Assembly (NCBI RefSeq): GCF_023169885.1
Contig: NZ_AP025516.1
Span: 3,823,501-3,887,500 of the forward strand
Direction of reading: 5' to 3'
Source: Desulfofustis limnaeus
GTDB taxonomy: Bacteria > Desulfobacterota > Desulfobulbia > Desulfobulbales > Desulfocapsaceae
Length of the DNA stretch: 64,000 nucleotides
In this document: positions 53,972-61,792 of the stretch, piece after piece
Numbering within the stretch: position 1 is the first letter of the stretch
Layout of the letters: every line of letters starts with the position of its first letter
Translations under genes and position numbers: made by a program
The notes under the pieces: generated by a model
Databases searched by the model: none
The model's input: only the letters and a program-made list of their open reading frames with translations
What the model was told of the DNA's origin: nothing

Positions 53972-54781
53972 TTATCTGCGAGGCGTGTAATCGAGCTCGC
54001 GCTTCCTCAGTTGTTGTTCGGTCAAGGCTTGCATGGGCTGGTAACCGAACATTTCGATGTCCTGGCCGTAAAGGTCGCCGACTATCCTGCGAGATGCTTC
54101 CGAATAGGCTTCCTGAAAAGGAACATGGTTGGTGGCAGTGGTTTTATTCTTGTGTTCAAGCGGTATTGTTCTGCCGTAGATACAATTGCTTATGTATACG
54201 AAGTCTTGTGTTAAGTGCTCGAAAAAACCGACATAATCAAGGTGCGGTCTGGATTCCAGGGGAAGACAGACGAACTCGTACTGCGGCCGGAAATGAATGC
54301 AGTGCCGAATGTCATTGCGATGCAACCCATTGCAGATAAAATCGTTGAAATCGCGATAAGCTGACAGGTGTTTCTTCGCCCACTCACGATTGTAGCCTTT
54401 ATATCCCCCCTGCAAAAGAAAATGGTAGGCCGAGAATATCTTGTCCCAAGGATTGCGGACAAAAGCGAATTTAAAGAGGGTCTCAAATTCCTTCTCGGTG
54501 AAGATCATCTGATAATCTTTCAGGCGGTTATGCCCGCCGCCGAGATGTGAGAAAAGGCTCGTACATACTGAAATGCCAGCAGCTTTCGGTATATGGATAA
54601 AGAGACATTGCAATTCAAGAAATGAACGATATGTGTAGCCTCTGGAGATCCCTGTTCGCAGGAACTGGTATCTCCGAAATTTTCGGGGGTGCAGAAGAGC
54701 AAAAATATTTTTCCGCCAGGAGTACGGAAAGGCTTGATACGCTCGGTCTGAAAGCATTTTCGGGCAGTCTTGTAAGTTCAT
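53972..54781 (-). CDS. Sulfotransferase family 2-like protein
   Basis: Protein of 269 aa from ATG 54781 (MNLQDCPKML); ATG 54757 is an alternative and neither has a clear ribosome site. The PAPS loop is FIHIPKAAGISVC (residues 61-73; HIPKxAGxS is diagnostic for the sulfotransferase-2 / carbohydrate sulfotransferase group) and the 3'-phosphate motif is FAFVRNPWDKIFSAYHF. It likely sulfates a polysaccharide hydroxyl. Upstream, in another frame, lies the N-terminus of a different sulfotransferase, so the 5' end of this gene may be a recombination joint. Confidence 0.8.
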   Translation of the reverse strand: MNLQDCPKMLSDRAYQAFPYSWRKNIFALLHPRKFRRYQFLRTGISRGYTYRSFLELQCLFIHIPKAAGISVCTSLFSHLGGGHNRLKDYQMIFTEKEFETLFKFAFVRNPWDKIFSAYHFLLQGGYKGYNREWAKKHLSAYRDFNDFICNGLHRNDIRHCIHFRPQYEFVCLPLESRPHLDYVGFFEHLTQDFVYISNCIYGRTIPLEHKNKTTATNHVPFQEAYSEASRRIVGDLYGQDIEMFGYQPMQALTEQQLRKRELDYTPRR

Positions 54782-54784
54782 AGG

Positions 54785-54923
54785 AGTAACTGAAACGGCG
54801 GCAACCGAGCAGATTGCAATAGCCGCTGATCGTGGTCGTACCCGTTTTGTTGATTCCGATGCCAAATATTTTGCGCTTTACAGGTGTTATCGTAGTATGT
54901 TCGGGATATGCGGTTGCCTGAAC
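54785..54923 (-). pseudogene. Remnant of a second sulfotransferase (N-terminal P-loop only)
   Basis: On the minus strand, in a different frame from the adjacent gene, about 45 codons read VKRKIFGIGINKTGTTTI followed by NLLGCRRFSYSYELTR. GxNKTGTT is the PAPS P-loop of another sulfotransferase class and is followed by the usual LLGxR segment. The frame begins after a TAG (54924-54926) without any ATG, GTG or TTG and soon enters the start of the next gene. No 3' half of this class is present, so it is a truncated remnant. The 343 nt from 54924 to 55266 hold no recognisable gene. Confidence 0.45.
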
Positions 54924-55266
54924 CTACAACGAAGGGGTGTGAAATACAAGCATGAACGGAAAGAGAGATGCCAGAAATGGTGACCAACATATCGATTTGA
55001 AAGGAAATGAATGAATCGAATGGAGCCGATGCTCTTGCAGCCGGTCGATCGGATGATACGTCAGATTCAGGTGGAAGCAGTTCGGGAAGCGAGCGTTTCT
55101 GTTCAAGATCATCGAAAGAACGAACACATGACTGCATCCATTGAGTTTTGAGCAAATAGATGATAAAAAGCCACACTTGGTGAACCGTGAGAAAGCCGTG
55201 ACGAAACGTGATCCCGGTTTCTCCCCTCTTGCTCACGACTACAATTAATTGAAACAAGGAGTTTTT

Positions 55267-56352
55267 ATGGTTTCGGTAAGAATATTCGGAGCCGGTTCAA
55301 TCGGTAATCATCTTGGTTTTGCGTGTCGGCAGAAAGGATGGCAGGTCGAACTGTGTGACCGAGATAAAGCCGCGCTCGAGAGGACCCGAAAGGACATTTA
55401 TCCGGGACGCTATGGCGCCTGGGACGAAGCAATACAATTGACACCGGCAGACGGTTTGGCAGACGAGTACCGGGATGTTGTCATCGTCGGCACGCCGCCC
55501 GAATATCACATTCCCGTGGCGCTGGATCAGATCAGGAAAATTTCGCCAAAGATCGTCCTGATCGAGAAACCGCTTTGTCCCCCGAGTCTGGATGGTGTCA
55601 AGGAACTGGTTGAAACTGCAAGGGAACACGAATGCCTTGTCCTCGTGGGTTACAATCATACGCTTACGAGAAATACCAGAGCAGCGGAGCAATTGGTCGC
55701 GGACAAAACTGTTGGAGACGTGGTCACTATCGATGCCGGATTTCGCGAGTATTGGGGAGGGATTTTTGCCGCCCACCCCTGGCTCGATGGGCCGAAAGAC
55801 AGTTACCTGGGCTATCTCTCCAAGGGTGGCGGAGCGACAGGCGAACATTCCCACGCCATCAACATCTGGCAGCATTTTGCCCATTTGACCGGGCATGGCC
55901 GAATTACCAAGGTTGCTGCCATGCATCAGATCGTTCGGGACGGTGGCGTCGAGTATGATCAGATCGGGCAGATGCTCGTGGAGACGGAGTCGGGATTGAT
56001 CGGAAACATCGTTCAGGATGTGGTGACCGAGCCTCCGGAGAAGAAGGTAAAAATGATTGGTACGTCTGGGTATATCGAATGGCAGGTGAACGCGACTTCG
56101 GACAGCGACGCGGTCAGATGCAAGTCGGGTGGCAAGCCGGTTCATGAGCAGCTGTTCAAGAAAACCCGGCCTGACGACTTTGTCGGGGAAATCGATCATA
56201 TTGCAATGCTGTTGGAAAATCCGAAGCTGGATTCGCCAATCTCCCTGACCAGGGGAATCGAGACCATGCTGGTCATCGAGGCGGCTTATGAGGCGAGCAG
56301 GGAGAACCGGTTCGTCGCCATTGATTACTCCCGTTTTCCATTATCTCTTTGA
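55267..56352 (+). CDS. Gfo/Idh/MocA-type NAD-dependent oxidoreductase
   Basis: Protein of 361 aa. ATG 55267 has AAGGAG 8-9 nt upstream. N-terminal Rossmann motif IFGAGSIGNHLG, the EKPL motif with the catalytic lysine (IVLIEKPLCPP), and the TGEHSHAINIWQHF segment with the conserved histidines of this family. It probably oxidises or reduces a sugar or sugar nucleotide. It leads a tight cassette with neuB-cupin, HAD phosphatase and neuA, and so may modify the nonulosonate or its precursor. Confidence 0.85.
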   Translation: MVSVRIFGAGSIGNHLGFACRQKGWQVELCDRDKAALERTRKDIYPGRYGAWDEAIQLTPADGLADEYRDVVIVGTPPEYHIPVALDQIRKISPKIVLIEKPLCPPSLDGVKELVETAREHECLVLVGYNHTLTRNTRAAEQLVADKTVGDVVTIDAGFREYWGGIFAAHPWLDGPKDSYLGYLSKGGGATGEHSHAINIWQHFAHLTGHGRITKVAAMHQIVRDGGVEYDQIGQMLVETESGLIGNIVQDVVTEPPEKKVKMIGTSGYIEWQVNATSDSDAVRCKSGGKPVHEQLFKKTRPDDFVGEIDHIAMLLENPKLDSPISLTRGIETMLVIEAAYEASRENRFVAIDYSRFPLSL

Positions 56353-56363
56353 AGGGGGTGAGG

Positions 56364-57896
56364 ATGAAGCCTTTTACATTCGAAAATCTGTTTGTTCTCG
56401 ATCTGGCCAATAATCATCAGGGCGAATTGGAACACGGACTGAGCGTGATCGAAAAGCATGGTGAGGTCGTCAAGAAACACGGGGTGCGTGCCGGCCTGAA
56501 ATTCCAGTTTCGCCAACTGGATACGTTTATCCATCCGGATTTCAAAGAGAGAAAGGACATCAACCATATCCCCCGATTTGTCGAAACGGCTCTGTCGCTC
56601 GACGATTATGAGGAACTGGTCGATGCCGTGCACCGCCAAGGAATGGTGAGTATTTGCACACCATTTGATGAGGAATCGGTCGATATCATCCTGGAAATGG
56701 GTATCGAGGTCATCAAGGTGGCTAGTTGTTCGGCCTCTGATTGGCCATTGCTCAGAAAGATAGCGCAAACCAATCGCCCGGTCATTATTTCAACGGGCGG
56801 TTTGTCCATGAGTAAGATTGATCGCCTGGTAAGTTACTTCGAATATGAGAAGGCGCATTTCGCTCTGATGCACTGTGTTGCCCTCTACCCGACGCCGCCG
56901 GAGAAGACTGAACTCAATCAGATAGACCTGCTGAAAAACCGCTTTCCCTCTCTGACCATCGGTTTCTCGACACATGAACACCCCGACAATCTGGTGAATG
57001 TCGGGATAGCATATGGGAAGGGGGCAAGAATATTCGAGCGACATGTTGGGTTCGAGACGGACAGACATAAATTGAACAAGTATTCTTCCACACCGGAGCA
57101 GGTGGATCGATGGATCACCGCCTGGCAGCAGGCGCAAGCAATTTGTGGAGGAGATTACCGGGTGCCGGCAGACCCCGCCGAGACAGCTTCGCTGCGGTCA
57201 TTGATGCGCGGAGTCTATGCCAGGCAGAACATTTCAGCAGGAGAGACCATTGAGCAAGGACAGGTCTTTTTTGCGATGCCCCTACAAGAAGGCCAATTGA
57301 CCAGCGGCGATTTCGTTGGCGGCATCACGGCCGCTCGTGACTACCAAGCAGGAGTTCCACTCGACGGCTCTTTGGCGAATCTCGAACCGAGAGATCAAGA
57401 TCGGATATTCCAGATCATGCTGCAGGTGAAAGGGATCCTCAATCAGGCACGAATCTTTATCGGCAGGGAGAGTGCCATTGAAATCTCACACCACTATGGA
57501 TTGGAGCATTTCCGGGAGTTCGGGGCCGTCATAATCACCTGCATCAATCGAAGCTATTGTAAGAAACTCATCGTCATGCTTCCTCGCCAGAAGCATCCTT
57601 ACCACTTCCACAAGAAGAAGGAAGAAACGTTTCAACTCCTCTGGGGAGATGTCGAGATCGAGTTGGCGGGAAAAAGAACCAAGCTCGAACCAGGTGACAT
57701 CTTTACCGTTCTGGGAGGAGAGTGGCATAAGTTCCATACGCTGGACGGCTGTGTCTTTGAAGAAGTCTCAACGACCCACTTCGACAACGATTCCTTTTAC
57801 GAGGATGAGCGCATAGCAAAGCTTCCGCGGGAGCAACGAAAGACGCAGCTGGATAATTGGGAATCGGTAACCCGGGATGTCATCCGCACCAGATAA
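56364..57896 (+). CDS. neuB: NeuB-family nonulosonate synthase fused to a SAF and a cupin domain
   Basis: Protein of 510 aa. ATG 56364 follows AAGGGGGTGAGG; TTG 56349 is less likely. Residues 1-270 form the NeuB TIM barrel (LDLANNHQGELEHG; LKFQFRQLDTF; ISTGGLSM; HCVALYPTPPE; IGFSTHE). Residues 285-345 form an antifreeze-like SAF domain (SLRSLMRGVYARQNISAGETI). From about residue 400 there is a cupin (HPYHFHKKKEETFQLLWGDVEIEL ... LEPGDIFTVLGGEWHKF) with metal-type histidines and glutamate. NeuB enzymes condense PEP with a hexose-type aldose. The added cupin is unusual for sialate synthases and may bind or isomerise a sugar. Confidence 0.85.
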   Translation: MKPFTFENLFVLDLANNHQGELEHGLSVIEKHGEVVKKHGVRAGLKFQFRQLDTFIHPDFKERKDINHIPRFVETALSLDDYEELVDAVHRQGMVSICTPFDEESVDIILEMGIEVIKVASCSASDWPLLRKIAQTNRPVIISTGGLSMSKIDRLVSYFEYEKAHFALMHCVALYPTPPEKTELNQIDLLKNRFPSLTIGFSTHEHPDNLVNVGIAYGKGARIFERHVGFETDRHKLNKYSSTPEQVDRWITAWQQAQAICGGDYRVPADPAETASLRSLMRGVYARQNISAGETIEQGQVFFAMPLQEGQLTSGDFVGGITAARDYQAGVPLDGSLANLEPRDQDRIFQIMLQVKGILNQARIFIGRESAIEISHHYGLEHFREFGAVIITCINRSYCKKLIVMLPRQKHPYHFHKKKEETFQLLWGDVEIELAGKRTKLEPGDIFTVLGGEWHKFHTLDGCVFEEVSTTHFDNDSFYEDERIAKLPREQRKTQLDNWESVTRDVIRTR

Positions 57897-58542
57897 AGAT
57901 TGCCAGACCGGTTGTACCGCTGATGCGGGCGGCACGATCAAAGTCATCGTGTTTGATTTCGATGGGACGCTCGTTCAGTCCAACCTGATCAAATCACAGG
58001 CATGGCATGACCTGTTTGCCGGCGATGCCGTTTGCCGTGCAGTGCTGCCAACCGTTCTCAGACAGCACGGGGAGGCATCGCGTTACATCATCATCGGAAA
58101 GGTTTGGGAGCGCGCCTTTGGCGAGAACTTCGATCAGGAGCTATTATCTGGAATCATAGCTGATTATGCCCGGCGGTATAATCAGCTCGTATCGGATCGG
58201 GTCAAGATGTGCCCCGAGATGCCGGGAGCCTCCGAAACAATACAGAACCTGTTCGCAAAGGTGCCGCTTTACTGCAGCTCGCAAACGCCCGAAACAGAGC
58301 TGCAAACCATTCTCCACCACCGTGGATGGAGTCGTTATTTCAAAGGAATGTACGGATACCCCAGGATAAAAAGGGAAACAGTGGAACGCATCATGTCTGC
58401 CGAACAGGTGTTTCCGGAAGAACTACTCGTTGTCGGGGACGGAGAGTCGGATCGGGAGGCGGCGGAAAAAGCGGGAGCCCGATTCTTTCCTGTCGTCGCG
58501 AATACCGACTTGCGGAGCTTGCTGAAGCTGTGCGGCGAATGA
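57877..58542 (+). CDS. HAD-superfamily phosphatase
   Basis: HAD hydrolase of 221 aa. The catalytic motif is VFDFDGTLVQS (D27 nucleophile, D29), a cap domain follows (about 40-110), then YCSSQTPE (motif II), a lysine in GYPRIKRETVE (motif III), and VVGDGESDREAA (motif IV). It overlaps neuB by 20 nt. The context suggests removal of a phosphate from a nonulosonate-9-phosphate or a similar precursor; a phosphatase step is needed when a NeuB uses a 6-phosphate sugar. Confidence 0.85.
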   Translation: MSSAPDKDCQTGCTADAGGTIKVIVFDFDGTLVQSNLIKSQAWHDLFAGDAVCRAVLPTVLRQHGEASRYIIIGKVWERAFGENFDQELLSGIIADYARRYNQLVSDRVKMCPEMPGASETIQNLFAKVPLYCSSQTPETELQTILHHRGWSRYFKGMYGYPRIKRETVERIMSAEQVFPEELLVVGDGESDREAAEKAGARFFPVVANTDLRSLLKLCGE

Positions 58543-58592
58543 CCCGTAAGGTTTCAGGCCAATTTCTAAACAGGTGACTGTTACGACCGGAT

Positions 58593-59303
58593 ATGTTGTT
58601 CGATAAGAGAATACTCGCCGTGGTCCCGGCGCGAGGCGGCAGCAAAGGGATCAAATTGAAGAATCTGCGTGAAGTCGGTGGTGTTCCGCTGGTCGCTATC
58701 GCCGGGCGATTGCTCCGTGATATGCCGGAAATCGACCGTGCGGTTGTTTCCACTGACCATGAACTCATCAGAGATGTTGCCGTGGCTTCGGGATTGGAGG
58801 CTCCGTTCATGAGACCGGAAGCTATTGCCGGAGACAGGATCGGGGACCTCGAGGTGCTCACCCATGCCCTGCATGCCGTTGAGGAAGATGATGGCCAGCG
58901 ATACGATATTGTCGTTATGATTCAGCCGACTTGCCCCTTGCGCACAAAAGCGCACATCCTGGATTCCATCGGGAAGCTGATCGAGGGGGGGTATGATGCC
59001 GTCTGGACCGTGAGCCTCACAGATTCCAAGGCACACCCGCTGAAGCAACTGGTCTTACGCAATGATCACCTGGATTATTACGACCAGCGGGGAGCAGCGA
59101 TTATCGCCCGGCAACAGCTGGAACCACTGTACCACCGCAATGGCGCCGCATACGCGATAAGCAGAGAATGCCTGCTGCACAAGAAATCGATCAAGGGAGA
59201 TCGAACGTCAGCAATCGTTGTCGAAGAGTTTTTGCCGAACATCGACACAGAGCTCGATCTTCACTTCGCCGATTTCTTTTTGACCAGGTTATCGAACCCG
59301 TGA
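58593..59303 (+). CDS. neuA: Acylneuraminate cytidylyltransferase-like (CMP-nonulosonate synthase)
   Basis: Protein of 236 aa with the NeuA/KdsB-type nucleotide motif VVPARGGSKGIKLKNL (residues 10-25), the VVSTDHELIRDVA segment, PEAIAGDRI, MIQPTCPLRTKAHI, and the late RNGAAYAISREC. It activates a 2-keto sugar acid as the CMP derivative. It is 50 nt after the HAD gene. The downstream surface-carbohydrate gene starts with GTG overlapping this stop. Confidence 0.9.
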   Translation: MLFDKRILAVVPARGGSKGIKLKNLREVGGVPLVAIAGRLLRDMPEIDRAVVSTDHELIRDVAVASGLEAPFMRPEAIAGDRIGDLEVLTHALHAVEEDDGQRYDIVVMIQPTCPLRTKAHILDSIGKLIEGGYDAVWTVSLTDSKAHPLKQLVLRNDHLDYYDQRGAAIIARQQLEPLYHRNGAAYAISRECLLHKKSIKGDRTSAIVVEEFLPNIDTELDLHFADFFLTRLSNP

Positions 59304-60775
59304 CAGACACATCCACCTCGTTGAGATTGATTCCCCCGCTTCACTGGCTCATTATCCCCATCGAAACGAAGGTCAGGGAGTTCGATGCGAAACTCTTGCT
59401 CAGTTGTGCCGCAGCGGAGGCGGGTTACGGGGTCGTTCTCGGTCATCAGCATACGATTCAACGAACATGGCGGAAGATGCCCTGCAGCATCGTTTTCGAC
59501 AAGAGCGTGGTGAAATCGAACGAGAAGAGATTCGCGGCTTACAAAAGGCTTGGAAACGGTGTTTTCGCCTGGTGCGAAGAAGGTCTTTTGCTTGCGGACG
59601 AGCAGGACTATGCGAACAGGAAGCTCTATCAGCCGACACTGCGACAGCTTGATCTGTTTTGTTCCTGGGGCGCCAACCAGACGCGAGTAGTGCTGAACAA
59701 GATTCCTGAAATCAAGGACAGATTGCATAATGTCGGCAATCCGAGAATGGATCTGCTGCGGCCGGAAGTCCGCGACTATTTTGCCGAGGAAGCGGAGGCG
59801 ATCAAAAAGGTTTTTGGCCCGTTCCTGCTGATAAACACCAATTTCGCTGCGTACAACAACATACGCGGGTCCGAGACATCGCTTGAGATCCAGAAGCGAA
59901 GCGGCAAGATACGTTCTTCCGAAGGGGAACGGCTTTTCCGTGAGTTCGTGCAATTCAAGGAAAGGATGTTCCATGCATTTATCTCCCTGGTGGAAGCACT
60001 CGCCAAGGCTTTTCCCGCGTACACGATCGTTGTTCGACCCCATCCAGCCGAAGATCATGAGGTATGGCGAAAAACTGTTTCGAGCTGGTCAAATGTCCGG
60101 ATAGTGCATGAAGGAAACGTGGTCAATTGGATCCTCGCGGCTGAAGTGACCATTCAAAATGGATGCACGACCGGGATCGAATCGTTTTTGCTGGACAGGC
60201 CGACCATTTCTTATCAGCCGTTTGCCGCGAAGATTTATGAGGACTATCTCCCTGATGTTCTCGGTATGGCTGTCAAAAGTGAAAAAGACCTGATTGAACT
60301 GGTACGTTCCATCTGCTCAGGGACCCATGTGGCGGACGAGCAGGAGCAGGTGCGAAAACGAGAGCTCGCCAGACACTTCATAGAAAACATCGACGGTGAC
60401 CTTTGTATCGATCGCATCGTCACCCTCTTGCCCCTTCTCAGAAAAAAAGAAGATGTCATCGCGGGAAACATTTTCGTCCAGACCGCAAGGCAGGTGCGAA
60501 ACTGGCAGACGACCTGGCGTTATTTTGCCCGATCCGTCAAGGACCGACTGATCGATGGGCAGAGCATGACACTGAAAAAAGCCGGACGGAAGAGCCTGGC
60601 AAGCGTGCAGGAAAAAGTTGTCAAACAGGTTTTCCCCGGACTTGCCCTTGATGAGGTGAATGCAGCTGTGCGCAGATTTCAACTGGTCATGCAACGGTTT
60701 GACAACGTGCAAGTTTTACCGTACGAAAAGAACTGTTTCGTGATTGCTCCGTGGAGGTACGGTGGAGACGATTGA
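59300..60775 (+). CDS. Surface carbohydrate biosynthesis protein (GT-B-like)
   Basis: Protein of 491 aa with a GTG start at 59300 overlapping the neuA stop. It resembles the surface carbohydrate biosynthesis family (TIGR04396) and polysialyltransferase-like GT-B proteins: N-terminal LHWLIIPIETKVREFDAKLLLSC, central FLLINTNFAAYNN, and donor-half VVRPHPAEDHEVW followed by NGCTTGIESFLLDRPTISYQP, the pattern of CMP-sugar or glycerophosphate transferases. The position right after neuA makes a CMP-nonulosonate transferase role plausible, but this is inference from context. Confidence 0.75.
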   Translation: MTDTSTSLRLIPPLHWLIIPIETKVREFDAKLLLSCAAAEAGYGVVLGHQHTIQRTWRKMPCSIVFDKSVVKSNEKRFAAYKRLGNGVFAWCEEGLLLADEQDYANRKLYQPTLRQLDLFCSWGANQTRVVLNKIPEIKDRLHNVGNPRMDLLRPEVRDYFAEEAEAIKKVFGPFLLINTNFAAYNNIRGSETSLEIQKRSGKIRSSEGERLFREFVQFKERMFHAFISLVEALAKAFPAYTIVVRPHPAEDHEVWRKTVSSWSNVRIVHEGNVVNWILAAEVTIQNGCTTGIESFLLDRPTISYQPFAAKIYEDYLPDVLGMAVKSEKDLIELVRSICSGTHVADEQEQVRKRELARHFIENIDGDLCIDRIVTLLPLLRKKEDVIAGNIFVQTARQVRNWQTTWRYFARSVKDRLIDGQSMTLKKAGRKSLASVQEKVVKQVFPGLALDEVNAAVRRFQLVMQRFDNVQVLPYEKNCFVIAPWRYGGDD

Positions 60776-60779
60776 CGGT

Positions 60780-61733
60780 ATGGCAAAGTCAAAGAAAGAG
60801 CCATGCCTGGTTTTTTTGTTGTACATGAACCGGTCCGGCTCGACCCTGCTTGCACAAATGCTGGATCGCTACCGGGAAATAGGTGTGACGCCGGAGGCCA
60901 ATATTCCCGACGGCCTGTTGCTTGGTAAAGCCGATATCCGAGAGCACAGCGATATCTCAGCTTATCTCGACAAGCTCTACCAGGATCAAAAATTCTGCAG
61001 TTGGAACGTTGATCGGGGGAAACTGGAGGAAGCGTTGCAGCGCACGACCCTTCCTTTCGGTTATGAGCATATCCTCACGGAAATTTTAAACACTTATTTT
61101 CCCCGAGCAGAAGCATCGATACGGGTCTACAAACGGGGTCACTATATCACCTGCGTGCCGGGGCTACGCAAGCTTTTTCCCGGCTGCCGGTTCTTGTTCA
61201 TCGAAAGGGACCCCCGGGCAATTTTTGAATCCCAGAAACGGAGTATCGATAGTGTCACCGGTCGGGTCATGGCCGTCAACCCAGCCGAAAGGGCAATCAA
61301 GTACGTCCGAACGATGAGATTGGTGAAAACCTACTCGAAGGACGAAGATTTCTTCGTGGTGCGATATGAAGATCTGGTTGTAGATCCTGATCGGATAATT
61401 CGTTCAGTTTTGGATTTTCTTGAGGTCGGTACGAGGGCGGTCGAGCAGTCCCACTATTTTGCAAAAATCCCCGAAAGCCAGCATCATCTGCACCAGGGTA
61501 TTCTGGGGAAGCCCACCGTTCAGAAGGTCGATGCTTGGAAAAAGAAATTGAGTCAAAAGGAGATAGCGGTGATCCAGTTGCTGGCGGCCCCAACCCTTCG
61601 TTCACGAGGTTATGAGTTACTCCGGACACATGCGGGCTTCTGGGAATGTGGCGTGTATTTTCTGGGGACAATCAGCCATCTGCTGTTTTGTCATCTGACA
61701 GCAGAGGTGTTCCGGCGACTGTCAAAACGGTAA
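60780..61733 (+). CDS. Sulfotransferase-family protein
   Basis: Protein of 317 aa. ATG 60780 is used; GTG 60762 has a better-spaced GGAGG and would add six residues. The PAPS loop is LYMNRSGSTLLAQML (about 14-28; RSGST type), and the 3'-phosphate motif is FLFIERDPRAIFESQKRS near residue 145. VVRYEDLVVDPDRIIRSVLDFL is typical of sulfotransferase_1/3 members. It has a C-terminal hydrophobic stretch. It is the third intact sulfotransferase of the locus and probably sulfates a glycan. Confidence 0.85.
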   Translation: MAKSKKEPCLVFLLYMNRSGSTLLAQMLDRYREIGVTPEANIPDGLLLGKADIREHSDISAYLDKLYQDQKFCSWNVDRGKLEEALQRTTLPFGYEHILTEILNTYFPRAEASIRVYKRGHYITCVPGLRKLFPGCRFLFIERDPRAIFESQKRSIDSVTGRVMAVNPAERAIKYVRTMRLVKTYSKDEDFFVVRYEDLVVDPDRIIRSVLDFLEVGTRAVEQSHYFAKIPESQHHLHQGILGKPTVQKVDAWKKKLSQKEIAVIQLLAAPTLRSRGYELLRTHAGFWECGVYFLGTISHLLFCHLTAEVFRRLSKR

Positions 61734-61792
61734 TGATCGATGTCTAGCTCCGCATCGGCAGGTATAAATCGTGTTCATTGTCGCTGTTTGGT

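Noticed and set aside
55012-55150. 46-codon plus-strand frame (MNRMEPMLLQ...) with an AAAGGA upstream
   Set aside because: No recognisable similarity or context, so support is too weak to call a gene.
54778-55257. 159-codon minus-strand frame between the sulfotransferase and the oxidoreductase gene
   Set aside because: No domain or ribosome site; part of it is the wrong frame of the sulfotransferase remnant.
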